Assembly: GCA_031549285.1 (NCBI GenBank)
Contig: JAVBPZ010000009.1
Coordinates: forward strand, 62,001-126,000
Direction of reading: 5' to 3'
Origin: JAAYCI01 sp031549285
Lineage (GTDB): Bacteria; Bacillota; Clostridia; Oscillospirales; Ruminococcaceae
DNA: 64,000 bases
The position numbers and the translations under genes were made by a program. The notes below the pieces were generated by a model. That model had not been told where the DNA came from. It saw nothing but the letters and a program-made list of their open reading frames with translations, and searched no databases. This document shows positions 1 through 7,479 of the stretch, piece by piece (position 1 is the first letter of the stretch; each line of letters begins with the position of its first letter).

Positions 1-447
1 CACGGCGTCTATCTTATCATAGTCAATCTCGGGGAAAATGAGCTGTTCGCGCACGCCCACCGAGTAGTTGCCGCGTCCGTCGAACGAGTTTCCGGAAATG
101 CCGCGGAAGTCACGCACACGGGGAAACGCGATGGAGAACAGACGGTCTACGAACTCATACATGCGGTCGCCCCGCAGGGTTACCTTTGCGCCGATGGGCA
201 TGCCTTCGCGCAGCTTGAAGTTCGCCACGCTCTTTTTCGCATTACACACTATGGCATGCTGCCCGGTGATGATGGCCAAATCCGCAATGATGGCATCCAT
301 GATTTTAGGATTGTCCCGCGCCTCGCCGCAGCCCACGTTCACCACGACCTTGTCCAGCTTCGGAATCTGCATCACGCTCTTATAGCCAAATTTCTTCATC
401 AGGGCGGGAGCAATTTCTTTTTGATACGTATCTTTCAATCTTGGCAT
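1..447 (-). CDS. rplE: 50S ribosomal protein L5 (partial, 3' end outside window)
   Basis: L5 binds 5S rRNA and helps place it in the central protuberance of the large subunit. The visible 149 residues begin MPRLKDTYQKEIAPALMKKF and contain the family features KLDKVVVNVG, the AKKSVANFKLREGMPIGAKVTLRG stretch (split across about residues 69-95) and FPRVRDFRGI. The start is fixed by an AAGGAGG Shine-Dalgarno site about 9 nt upstream. It follows rplX by 15 nt, the usual order in the spc operon. The C-terminal quarter runs off the window. Confidence 0.96.
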   Translation of the reverse strand, partial: MPRLKDTYQKEIAPALMKKFGYKSVMQIPKLDKVVVNVGCGEARDNPKIMDAIIADLAIITGQHAIVCNAKKSVANFKLREGMPIGAKVTLRGDRMYEFVDRLFSIAFPRVRDFRGISGNSFDGRGNYSVGVREQLIFPEIDYDKIDAV

Positions 448-462
448 CGTACTGCTCCCTCC

Positions 463-786
463 TTAAAACTCCGCGCTGCATTTTTTGCAAACGCGTACTT
501 TTTTGCCGTCTTTCGTCTCGGTATGGCCCACACGGGTGGCCTTGCCGCATTTGGGGCATACCGGCATCACCTTGGACGCATACATGGCGCTCTCGGCCTT
601 CACAATGCCGCCCTGCTCGCCCTGGCGGCGGGGTTTCACATGTTTTTTCACCATGCCGCGGCCCTGTACAATCACCTTGCCCTCTTTGGGGCTGACGGCC
701 AGCACTTTGCCTTCGAGGCCTTTGTCCTTGCCGCTTATTACCATGACGTTGTCGCCAGTTTTCACATGGACTTTGTTGTTTGTCAT
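463..786 (-). CDS. rplX: 50S ribosomal protein L24
   Basis: L24 starts assembly of the large subunit by binding the 5' part of 23S rRNA. The 107-aa protein has the N-terminal KOW motif (VKTGDNVMVISGKDKGLEGK, residues about 8-27) and the GMVKKHVKP stretch. The C-terminus has a CPKCGKATRVGH...CKKC four-cysteine zinc-ribbon-like arrangement, as in the zinc-binding type of L24 known from many Firmicutes. A GGAGG site lies just upstream. It sits between rplN and rplE in the standard spc order. Confidence 0.96.
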   Translation of the reverse strand: MTNNKVHVKTGDNVMVISGKDKGLEGKVLAVSPKEGKVIVQGRGMVKKHVKPRRQGEQGGIVKAESAMYASKVMPVCPKCGKATRVGHTETKDGKKVRVCKKCSAEF

Positions 787-800
787 TTTGCAGGCCTCCT

Positions 801-1169
801 TTACAGTGATTCCGGAGCCAGCGACAGGATCTTCAGGTAGCCGCGCTCGCGCAGTTCACGCGCGACCGGCCCAAAGATACGAGTGCCTCTCGGGTTTTTG
901 TCATCACGAATGAGAACGGCCGCGTTCTCGTCGAAACGGATATAGCTGCCGTCGTCGCGGCGCAGGCCGTGTTTGGAACGCACAATTACCGCGCGCACCA
1001 CGTCGCCTTTTTTCACACCGGAGTTCGGCGCGCATTTCTTTATGCTTGCCACGATCACATCGCCGATGCCGGCATACCTCTTGCGGCTGCCGCCCAAAAC
1101 GCGAATGCACATCAGTTCCTTCGCGCCGGTGTTGTCGGCAACCTTCAGACGGGATTGCATCTGAACCAT
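801..1169 (-). CDS. rplN: 50S ribosomal protein L14
   Basis: L14 contacts 23S rRNA and the small subunit and is the docking site of the silencing factor RsfS, whose gene also lies in this window near 54.5 kb. The 122-aa product is full length and shows the signature MQSRLKVADNTGAKEL near the N-terminus, SVKKGDVV-type GVKKGDVVRAVIVR, and FGPVARELRERGYLKILSLA at the C-terminus. It is separated from the upstream rpsQ by an unusually long spacer with repeats. Confidence 0.97.
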   Translation of the reverse strand: MVQMQSRLKVADNTGAKELMCIRVLGGSRKRYAGIGDVIVASIKKCAPNSGVKKGDVVRAVIVRSKHGLRRDDGSYIRFDENAAVLIRDDKNPRGTRIFGPVARELRERGYLKILSLAPESL

Positions 1170-1187
1170 GGTTTCGGTCCTCCTTCA

Positions 1188-1338
1188 AATAGTTATTAGT
1201 TGTTAGTTACTAGTTATTAGTTGTGATAGTTGGACGCCGGTTTCACCGCCAAAGGCAGATGACCTGGTTACTCAAAAGACCGTTTTCTGCTGGCCTTCCA
1301 TCAACTAACAACTGACAACTACTTTCCAGTAACTATAC
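1188..1338. repeat. AT-rich repeat-bearing spacer inside the ribosomal operon
   Basis: The rplN-rpsQ gap is about 170 nt, whereas neighbouring genes here are 15-20 nt apart or overlap. Its left side (1190-1228) is built of TAGTTATTAGTTG/TTAGTTACTAG units. Its right side (1301-1336) carries similar units in inverted orientation (CAACTAACAACTGACAACT). A central unique part of about 70 nt lies between them. Ends that are inverted copies of one another suggest a small non-coding insertion or a palindromic intergenic repeat family. No ORF or clear terminator is seen in it. Confidence 0.55.
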
Positions 1339-1339
1339 A

Positions 1340-1597
1340 CTATTTCGCTTTCTCGATGACCTTTAAAAGTCTCCAGTGTTTCTCTTTGGACAGCGGGCGG
1401 GTCTCCATAATGGTGACACGGTCGCCGGTTTTGCACTCGTTCTTTTCATCGTGCGCCTTGAACTTCACGGTGCGTTTTACAATCTTTTTGTACAGAGGGT
1501 GCTTCACGCTGTCGCGCACAGCCACCACGATGGTCTTGTCCATCTTGTCCGACACCACGGTGCCGGTCCGCGTTTTCCTCAGGTTTCTGCCTTCCAT
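1340..1597 (-). CDS. rpsQ: 30S ribosomal protein S17
   Basis: S17 is a primary 16S rRNA binding protein with an OB fold. The 85-aa protein reads RKTRTGTVVSDKMDKTIVVAV near the N-terminus and has the family signature HDEKNECKTGDRVTIMETRPLSKEKHWRL in its second half (about residues 49-78). The length is normal. A GGAGGGG site precedes the ATG. It lies 15 nt after rpmC in the expected L29-S17-L14 order. Confidence 0.97.
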   Translation of the reverse strand: MEGRNLRKTRTGTVVSDKMDKTIVVAVRDSVKHPLYKKIVKRTVKFKAHDEKNECKTGDRVTIMETRPLSKEKHWRLLKVIEKAK

Positions 1598-1612
1598 CGT
1601 TTCCCCTCCTTT

Positions 1613-1816
1613 TTAGTTTTCTGCGTCTTCAAGCGCGTTGCCACCCATAACGGTTTTCACCCGGGCAATGTCCCGCTTGACTACTTTAATGCGCTGTGGG
1701 TTTTCCAGCTGGTTGATGGCATGCTGAAAACGCAGGTTGAACAGCTCTTCTTTCAGCTCCGCCAGCTTCTTGTCCAGCTCCACAGGCTTCATGTCGCGCA
1801 ATTCGCTCGCTTTCAT
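1613..1816 (-). CDS. rpmC: 50S ribosomal protein L29
   Basis: L29 lies at the polypeptide exit tunnel near the docking site of the signal recognition particle and trigger factor. The 67-aa helical-hairpin protein has MKASELRDMKPVELDKKLAE and the signature NLRFQHAINQLENPQRIKVVKRDIARVKT (residues about 27-55). Its ATG shares one base with the stop codon of rplP (TAATG), so translation is probably coupled. Confidence 0.97.
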   Translation of the reverse strand: MKASELRDMKPVELDKKLAELKEELFNLRFQHAINQLENPQRIKVVKRDIARVKTVMGGNALEDAEN

Positions 1817-2358
1817 TATGCGTCACCATCCTTTTCAGCCGTGGCACCTTCGCCGCCGGCGGCCTCCTCTTCGGCTGCCGCGGCAGCTTCCGCCGCTGCG
1901 GCCTCGGCCGCCATCCCGCGGTTTTTCGAGCCAAGTTCCACTTCAAACTCACCCTCGCGCTTCACGAACTTGGTCTTCACCGGCAGCTTGTGGCTGGCCA
2001 GGCGCAGCGCCTCGCGCGCGGTTGCTTCGTTCACGTCGGCCAGCTCAAACAGCACACGGCCGGGCTTTACCACCGCCACCCAGTACTCCGGGCTGCCTTT
2101 GCCGCTGCCCATGCGGGTCTCGGCCGGCTTTTCGGTTACAGGCTTGTCGGGGAAAATCTTGATCCATACCTTGCCGCCACGCTTAATGTAACGGGTCATT
2201 GCGATACGGGCAGCCTCTATCTGGTTCGAGGTGATCCACGCCGGCTCAGTAGCCACCAGGCCATACTCGCCCTGGTTTACCATGTTACCGCGCATCGCTT
2301 TGCCTTTCATGCGACCCCGCTGCTGACGGCGGTATTTCACGCGTTTCGGCATCAACAT
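1816..2358 (-). CDS. rplP: 50S ribosomal protein L16 with Ala/Glu-rich C-terminal tail
   Basis: L16 lies by the A site and peptidyl transferase centre. Residues 1-138 are canonical: MPKRVKYRRQQRGRMKGKA, then RYIKRGGKVWIKIFPDKP, GSGKGSPEYWVAVVKPGRVLFEL. The usual length is about 137-145 aa. This protein is 180 aa because residues about 143-180 form a tail of Ala and Glu ending in Gly/Asp-rich sequence (AAEAAAAEAAAAAEEE). The tail is in frame, has no repeats of mobile DNA and ends exactly at rpmC, so it looks genuine. The start is set by GGAGG 8 nt upstream, and the ATG overlaps the rpsC stop. Confidence 0.95.
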   Translation of the reverse strand: MLMPKRVKYRRQQRGRMKGKAMRGNMVNQGEYGLVATEPAWITSNQIEAARIAMTRYIKRGGKVWIKIFPDKPVTEKPAETRMGSGKGSPEYWVAVVKPGRVLFELADVNEATAREALRLASHKLPVKTKFVKREGEFEVELGSKNRGMAAEAAAAEAAAAAEEEAAGGEGATAEKDGDA

Positions 2359-3119
2359 TAGCGATTGCCTCCTTCTCTGCGCTGCGGCCGGTCACCCCGG
2401 GGGGCGCGGTCACGCCGCTCGCCACGGTCATCGCGGCGGGGCGGGCGCACATTGTCGTCCATAGGCTTGGTGCCCTTCAGCACTTCGCCCTTGTAAATCC
2501 ATACTTTCACGCCAATTTTGCCATAGGTGGTGTTCGCCTCGGCAAAGCCATAATCAATGTCCGCGCGCAGGGTCTGCAGCGGAATGGTACCCTCGTGATA
2601 ATGCTCACTGCGGGCGATGTCGGCGCCGTTCAGGCGGCCGCCCACCTGGCACTTGATGCCCTTTGCGCCAAAGCGCATGGCACGGCCAATGGACTGTTTC
2701 ATGGCACGGCGGAACGCAATGCGGCGTTCCAGCTGCTGGGCAATGTTCTCGGCCACCAGCTGTGCATTGGTGTCGGCGTTGCGCACCTCCACAATGTTCA
2801 GGTTCACGCTTTTGCCGATCATTTTCTCAATATCCATGCGGATTTTGTCGATCTCGGTGCCGCCGCGGCCAATAACCATGCCGGGCTTTGCCACAAAGAT
2901 ATTCACCTTCACCTTCGGGGTGCTGGTGGCGGCGTCGATCACCCGCTCGATCTCAATCTTCGGCACACCGGCTGCATACAGCAGCTTTTTCAGATACTTG
3001 CGGATTTTGTAATCCTCCACAAGGGTATCACCAAAGTTCTTTTTATCGGTGAACCAGCGGCTGTTCCAGTCGCGAATAACGCCCACGCGCAGGCCGTTCG
3101 GATTAACTTTCTGACCCAT
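2358..3119 (-). CDS. rpsC: 30S ribosomal protein S3
   Basis: S3 forms part of the mRNA entry channel. The 253-aa protein has the opening MGQKVNPNGLRVGVIRDWNS, the KH domain (VAKPGMVIGRGGTEIDKIR, about residues 75-93) and the S3 C-terminal domain (GAKGIKCQVGGRLNGADIAR). The last 28 residues or so are an Arg/Asp/Gly-rich disordered tail (PPRRDDRGERRDRAPRGDRP), a feature seen in other clostridial S3 proteins. The stop overlaps the rplP start, and rplV ends 11 nt upstream. Confidence 0.97.
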   Translation of the reverse strand: MGQKVNPNGLRVGVIRDWNSRWFTDKKNFGDTLVEDYKIRKYLKKLLYAAGVPKIEIERVIDAATSTPKVKVNIFVAKPGMVIGRGGTEIDKIRMDIEKMIGKSVNLNIVEVRNADTNAQLVAENIAQQLERRIAFRRAMKQSIGRAMRFGAKGIKCQVGGRLNGADIARSEHYHEGTIPLQTLRADIDYGFAEANTTYGKIGVKVWIYKGEVLKGTKPMDDNVRPPRRDDRGERRDRAPRGDRPQRREGGNR

Positions 3120-3130
3120 ACTATCCCTCC

Positions 3131-3478
3131 TTACGCTTCCATCTCTTTGAGTACCACCGTGATATGGCTGGTTCTCTTGAGGATTCTGAATGCTTTACCG
3201 TGGTCCTTTGGCTGAATGCGCTTCAGGGTGGGCCCGGGGGTAACGAAGCATTCGGCGACATAGAGGTTGGCTTTATCCATGTTGTGGTTGTTCTCGGCGT
3301 TTGCCGCGGCGCTGTTTACCAGCTTCAAAAGCGGCTCGCACGCAGCCTTCGGGGTGTACTGCAGGATGGCCAGCGCCTTGTCCAGCGGCTGGCGGCGGAT
3401 AAGGTCCAGCACCACCGAGACTTTACGGGGCGAGATGCGCGCATAGCTCAGCTTCGCCCGTGCTTGCATTTCTTCCAT
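3131..3478 (-). CDS. rplV: 50S ribosomal protein L22
   Basis: L22 lines the peptide exit tunnel with a long beta hairpin and is a known site of macrolide resistance mutations. The 115-aa product has ARISPRKVSVVLDLIRRQP at the N-terminus and the signature VAECFVTPGPTLKRIQPKDHGKAFRILKRTSHITVVL at the C-terminus (from about residue 74). An internal GTPKA variant appears as YTPKAACEPLLKLVNSA. Length and position between rpsS and rpsC are standard. Confidence 0.97.
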   Translation of the reverse strand: MEEMQARAKLSYARISPRKVSVVLDLIRRQPLDKALAILQYTPKAACEPLLKLVNSAAANAENNHNMDKANLYVAECFVTPGPTLKRIQPKDHGKAFRILKRTSHITVVLKEMEA

Positions 3479-3496
3479 GGTTATCTGCTCCTCTCC

Positions 3497-3772
3497 TTAT
3501 TTCCCGCTGGTTTTGCTGCCCGCGTGGCCGCGGTAGGTGCGGGTGGGGGCGAACTCGCCCAGTTTATGGCCCACCATATCTTCGGTTACATATACCGGCA
3601 CATGCTTGCGGCCGTCATGCACCGCGAAGGTGTGGCCCACAAAGTCCGGGAAGATGGTGGAGGCGCGGCTCCAGGTTTTCAGGACGCGCTTTTCGCTTGC
3701 TTCGTTCATGTTCTGCACACGCTTCAGGAGCGCGGCCTGGACGTAAGGTCCTTTTTTTACACTTCTGCCCAT
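3497..3772 (-). CDS. rpsS: 30S ribosomal protein S19
   Basis: S19 binds the 16S rRNA head with S13 and helps shape the A-site bridge. The 91-aa protein has MGRSVKKGPYVQAALLKRV, then KTWSRASTIFPDFVGHTFAVHDGRKHVPVYVTEDMVGHKLGEF (the full family signature, about residues 32-74) and ends FAPTRTYRGHAGSKTSGK. It follows rplB by 15 nt. Confidence 0.97.
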   Translation of the reverse strand: MGRSVKKGPYVQAALLKRVQNMNEASEKRVLKTWSRASTIFPDFVGHTFAVHDGRKHVPVYVTEDMVGHKLGEFAPTRTYRGHAGSKTSGK

Positions 3773-3787
3773 AACTGCTCTCCTCTC

Positions 3788-4615
<828 letters not shown>

Positions 4616-4815
4616 GCTGGTCTTCACTCCTTCTGGTTTATCGGGGCAGAGGGCCCCATAGTTCAGTTGATAGGCATTAGGGACAAGATGCTATGATCAC
4701 TTTCTTGTTGCCATATTGCCCTCAACCCAAAGCCCGGTACCGGCACGGGCCTCCCGCATGATACGCGGGGTGCAAACGATACAACAATCGGCTTGTGTTT
4801 ATTGTCTGGCGCCTA
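4616..4815 (-). other. Non-coding spacer between rplW and rplB
   Basis: These two genes normally lie close together or overlap, but here about 200 nt separate them. Only the rplB ribosome binding site (AAGGAG near 4625-4630) is evident. No plausible ORF on either strand, no obvious intrinsic terminator and no clear promoter was found. The spacer includes small GC-rich potential hairpins such as GGGCAGAGGGCCC. It may hold a regulatory or processing site, but nothing in the sequence identifies one. Confidence 0.4.
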
Positions 4816-5112
4816 TCAGCTCATCGACTCAAAGAACTCAATGCCTTTGGAGTTTTGCTTCAGGGTGACAATCGCCTTTTTAAAGGAAGCGGTGTATCCG
4901 CCGTGGTAGCCCTGGCGACGGTACTGGCCGCGCACCTTCATGGTGTTTACCTTTTCCACCTTCACGCCGAACAGTTCTTCCACCGCGCTGGCGATGGAAA
5001 TCTTGGTGGCATCGTTCGCCACCTTGAAGGTGTACTTTTTCATCTGGACGCCCTTCATGGAATTCTCGGTGATAATCGGGCCCAGAACGATATCCTGCGG
5101 TGCTGTTTTCAT
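4816..5112 (-). CDS. rplW: 50S ribosomal protein L23
   Basis: L23 sits at the exit of the peptide tunnel and is a docking point for trigger factor and the signal recognition particle. The 98-aa product has TAPQDIVLGPIITENSMKGVQ, KKYTFKVANDATKISIASAVEELFGVKVEKVNTMKVRGQ and the C-terminal YTASFKKAIVTLKQNSKGIEFFE. It overlaps the stop of rplD by 4 nt, which favours coupled translation. Confidence 0.96.
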   Translation of the reverse strand: MKTAPQDIVLGPIITENSMKGVQMKKYTFKVANDATKISIASAVEELFGVKVEKVNTMKVRGQYRRQGYHGGYTASFKKAIVTLKQNSKGIEFFESMS

Positions 5113-5735
5113 TGTGCGAACACCTCCTCGATCTTCTTCACGGCGTCGACACTCAGAACAAAGGTGCCGGCGTTCAAAATATCGTATACATTGATGAGGG
5201 CCGCAGTGGTGGTTTTCACGCCCGGAATGTTCGCGGCGCTCTTCACCATTTTTTCGTTCACACCGTCGGTGACAATCAACGCCTTCTTTTCCGAGCCGAT
5301 GGCGGAGAGCATCTCCACGATGGTTTTGGTCTTGTACTCGCCCACCTTAAACTCATCCACCACCACAATTTCGCCCGCGGCCACCTTTGCCGACAGCGCA
5401 GACAACAGCGCCAGGCGCTTTACCTTGCGGTTGATGCGGTAGGAGTAATCCCGCGGCTTCGGGCCCAGGGCCACGCCGCCGCCGGTCCACTGCGGGCTGC
5501 GGATAGAACCCTGGCGCGCGTGTCCGGTGCCCTTCTGGCGCCACGGCTTGCGGCCGCCGCCACGCACCTCGGCGCGGGTTTTGGTGCTTTGGGTGCCCTG
5601 GCGCTGGTTGGCCAGGTAGTTCACAACAGCGGCGTGCATGGCGCGCGCGTTGGGTTTGATACCGAACACGGCGTCCGAAATTTCAATCTTCTTCAGCTTC
5701 TTGCCGCTCATATCTACAACGTCAATTTTTGCCAT
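5109..5735 (-). CDS. rplD: 50S ribosomal protein L4
   Basis: L4 binds 23S rRNA near the tunnel constriction. In gammaproteobacteria it also represses its own S10 operon, but this is not established for clostridia. The 208-aa protein carries the basic extended loop TRAEVRGGGRKPWRQKGTGHARQGSIRSPQWTGGGVALGPKPRDYS (about residues 55-100) and the globular C-terminal half (LLSALSAKV, VDEFKVGEYKTKTI). It lies 15 nt after rplC and overlaps rplW. Confidence 0.97.
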   Translation of the reverse strand: MAKIDVVDMSGKKLKKIEISDAVFGIKPNARAMHAAVVNYLANQRQGTQSTKTRAEVRGGGRKPWRQKGTGHARQGSIRSPQWTGGGVALGPKPRDYSYRINRKVKRLALLSALSAKVAAGEIVVVDEFKVGEYKTKTIVEMLSAIGSEKKALIVTDGVNEKMVKSAANIPGVKTTTAALINVYDILNAGTFVLSVDAVKKIEEVFAQ

Positions 5736-5750
5736 TGTTCGCTTCCTCCT

Positions 5751-6383
5751 TTACGCCTTCACGCTGTCGCGGATGAGCACAACGCTGCCTTTGGCACCGG
5801 GAAGCGCACCCTTGATGGCGATGAGATTGTTCTCGGCGTCTACCTTTGCTACGGTCAGGTTCTGGATGGTGACACGCTCAGAGCCCATGTGGCCGGGCAG
5901 TTTTTTGCCCTTCATCACGCGCGAGGGCGTGCTGCACGCGCCCAGCGAACCCGCATGGCGGTGGATGGGCCCGCCGCCGTGGGTGGCGCGCATCATGTGC
6001 CCGCCAAAGCGCTTGATTGTACCGGCGTAACCCTTACCCTTGCTGGTGCCGGTCACGTCGATCTTATCGCCAGCGGCGAACACGTCTGCTTTCAGGATGT
6101 CGCCGACCTTCATCTCGCTCATGTCGTCGAATTTAAACTCGCGCAGGGTCTTCTTCGGCGCAGCGTCGGCCTTTTCAAAATGGCCTTTCGCAGGTTTGGA
6201 CACACGCTTGGTGGACACGTCGCCAAAGCCCATCTGTACCGCTTCGTACCCGTCGCTCTCTTTGGTTTTCTTCTGCACGATGACACAGGGACCGGCCTCG
6301 ACCACCGTTACCGGGACCACCTTGCCGGCTTCGTCAAAAATCTGTGTCATGCCTACTTTTTTGCCGATAATACCTTTTTGCAT
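5751..6383 (-). CDS. rplC: 50S ribosomal protein L3
   Basis: L3 is an early assembly protein whose long loop reaches toward the peptidyl transferase centre. The 210-aa protein starts MQKGIIGKKVGMTQIFDEAG and has the KGKGYAGTIKRFGG and HGGGPIHRHAGSLGACSTPSRVMKGKKLPGHMGSERVT signature (about residues 120-170). A GGAGGC site precedes the start. It is separated from rpsJ by about 130 nt. Confidence 0.97.
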   Translation of the reverse strand: MQKGIIGKKVGMTQIFDEAGKVVPVTVVEAGPCVIVQKKTKESDGYEAVQMGFGDVSTKRVSKPAKGHFEKADAAPKKTLREFKFDDMSEMKVGDILKADVFAAGDKIDVTGTSKGKGYAGTIKRFGGHMMRATHGGGPIHRHAGSLGACSTPSRVMKGKKLPGHMGSERVTIQNLTVAKVDAENNLIAIKGALPGAKGSVVLIRDSVKA

Positions 6384-6474
6384 GGGAACTTGCCTCCTTA
6401 GAGTAGGTTATTGGTTGACGCTGCTCAGCGCCAACGTGACCCTTGGGCCGATTCGATTAAAATCCGCGCTGCTC

Positions 6475-6494
6475 CCTTATACCATTTTATAAGG
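6475..6494. other. Short inverted repeat in the rpsJ-rplC spacer
   Basis: CCTTATA and TATAAGG pair around a 6-nt loop inside a 130-nt spacer that is longer than usual for S10-L3. There is no following U-run on the minus strand, so it is not a good intrinsic terminator. It may be a processing site or attenuator, or it may be incidental. Confidence 0.35.
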
Positions 6495-6513
6495 AACACA
6501 GCCCTTGCCGTTT

Positions 6514-6825
6514 TTACAGCTTGATCTCAATCTCGACGCCGGCGGGGAGCTGCAGGCTGGTTAAAGCCTCTACCGTCTTGTTGGACGGTTTCAGGATATC
6601 GATGAGCCGCTTGTGCGTGCGGGTTTCAAACTGCTCGCGGGAATCCTTGTACTTATGCACCGCGCGCAGAATGGTCACAATCTCTTTATCGGTGGGCAGC
6701 GGAATGGGGCCGGACACGCGTGCGCCGGTGCGCTTTGCGGTCTCCACAATTTTCTCCGATGCGCTATCGATAAGCCCTGCATCATAGCTCTTTAAACGAA
6801 TCCTGATCTTTTCCTTGACTGCCAA
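6514..6825 (-). CDS. rpsJ: 30S ribosomal protein S10 (NusE)
   Basis: S10 is a head protein of the small subunit and, as NusE, part of transcription antitermination complexes. The 103-aa product reads MAVKEKIRIRLKSYDAGLID and has ARVSGPIPLPTDKEIVTILRA and RTHKRLIDILKPSNKTVEAL. An ATG 15 nt upstream is in frame, but GGAGG lies inside that extension at the ideal 8 nt before a TTG that yields the family N-terminus. I therefore place the start at the TTG. It is the first gene of the operon, behind a leader of about 330 nt. Confidence 0.95.
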   Translation of the reverse strand: MAVKEKIRIRLKSYDAGLIDSASEKIVETAKRTGARVSGPIPLPTDKEIVTILRAVHKYKDSREQFETRTHKRLIDILKPSNKTVEALTSLQLPAGVEIEIKL

Positions 6826-7162
6826 TGAAATCGCCTCCATTTTCTACCATTTAATATTAGGCGGTTTGCAAAATACCGAACACCGCTCCGGGTGTTTCAT
6901 CTTTTTGCATGAGAAAAGCCGGTGAACCGCCATGCAGTTCGCCCGGACACACCTCACACAAAGTGCCCTGCCAAATGGCAGCGGCGCGGAAATTGGTTTG
7001 CCTTTTGCAAGGCAGACATATCCCTTTGCCTTCAGTATTTTTTCGCCCGGTTCCAGACCCGACATACTCCGCGGAAAAACCGGCCAAACAGCAGCCGCAA
7101 CCTCCCGCTTCAACGCACATCGCACCCTGCCCAACAGACAGGGCATTCGCAGTCGCTTAGTT
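6826..7162 (-). other. Long 5' leader of the S10 operon
   Basis: Between the predicted start of transcription (about 7155) and rpsJ lie some 330 nt without a convincing ORF. The stretch includes CCTGTCTGTTGGGCAGG, which can fold (CCTG...CAGG), and a TGCCTTGCAAAAGGCA hairpin. A leader of this length before S10 would allow attenuation or ribosomal-protein feedback, but no known leader motif is recognised. Confidence 0.45.
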
Positions 7163-7191
7163 ATATTACCAAACCCCGGGCTAAAATGCAA
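7163..7191 (-). promoter_or_regulatory. Sigma-A type promoter of the S10/spc operon
   Basis: On the minus strand TTGCAT (7191-7186) and TAATAT (7168-7163) are spaced by exactly 17 nt, close to the vegetative consensus. It is the only good match upstream of rpsJ. The direct repeat of the mobile element begins 5 nt upstream of the -35 box, so sequence upstream of the promoter, including any UP element, now belongs to the element. Confidence 0.75.
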
Positions 7192-7196
7192 GTGTT

Positions 7197-7217
7197 TTTT
7201 CAAATTTTTTGACCAGC
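7197..7217. repeat. Left 21-bp direct repeat (candidate attL)
   Basis: The sequence TTTTCAAATTT...GACCAGC is repeated exactly at 18104-18124. The core TCAAA-TTT-TTTGA is itself a dyad. In the right copy it encodes the last codons and stop of the glycosyltransferase gene. This left copy lies directly upstream of the S10 promoter. The pair marks the outer limits of the integrated element. Confidence 0.75.
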
Positions 7218-7220
7218 GGA

Positions 7221-7244
7221 AAGTTAATACAATAAGTGCAAAGG
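7221..7244 (+). repeat. Left terminal inverted repeat of the element
   Basis: AAGTTAAT (7221-7228) and AAGTGCAAAGG (7234-7244) match, in inverse orientation, CTTTGCACTATTAACTT at 18084-18100, apart from a 6-nt insertion here. Both ends lie 3 nt inside the 21-bp direct repeat. The arrangement is transposon-like. Confidence 0.65.
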
Positions 7245-7272
7245 ATTTTATCTTTTGCACTTTTTTCTTTTT
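7234..7272 (+). terminator. Hairpin with T-tract at the left end
   Basis: AAGTGCAAA (7234-7242) pairs with TTTGCACTT (7254-7262). The plus strand continues as TTTTCTTTTTT, giving a typical intrinsic terminator for transcription entering from the left. The left arm is also part of the terminal inverted repeat, so the site may serve recombination as well. Confidence 0.6.
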
Positions 7273-7290
7273 TACGGCCATTCGAGACAG

Positions 7291-7307
7291 TTTCAAAATC
7301 TTTGAAA
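7291..7307. promoter_or_regulatory. Small dyad upstream of the phage genes
   Basis: TTTCAAA and TTTGAAA form a perfect 7-bp inverted repeat around ATC. It resembles the dyad core of the 21-bp end repeat (TCAAA/TTTGA). It could be a protein binding site for the element's regulator or recombinase. This is a pattern match only. Confidence 0.3.
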
Positions 7308-7365
7308 AATGGCACTGCTTTTGGAACGTGCAAAAACGTGACGGGTTTTGGAGTGTTCCGGGTGG

Positions 7366-7411
7366 CTCCCCGTTGCGGGGCTGGGGGGCGTAGCCCCACC
7401 CGCAAACGGGG
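7366..7411 (+). other. Two-tier GC-rich hairpin in phage intergenic region
   Basis: An outer stem CCCCGTTGCGGG (7368-7379) pairs with CCCGCAAACGGGG (7399-7411) with one bulge. An inner GGGGC/GCCCC stem (7385-7389 with 7393-7397) has the 3-nt loop GTA. It lies about 70 nt before the first phage gene, in the only long non-coding part of the phage module. In filamentous phages such positions carry origins and the packaging signal, so it is a candidate for one of these. Confidence 0.5.
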
Positions 7412-7479
7412 CCAATGTTGTAGATGTTGTTAAACGGATTCCCGTTTCACATATATATCTTTTGAAAGGAGATAGCCGC

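Noticed and set aside
7197..7250. dif/XerCD site as the integration site
   Set aside because: The 21-bp repeat and adjoining ends do not match the two 11-bp arms of Firmicutes dif, and a ribosomal operon locus near the origin is an unlikely place. Kept only as a weak alternative.
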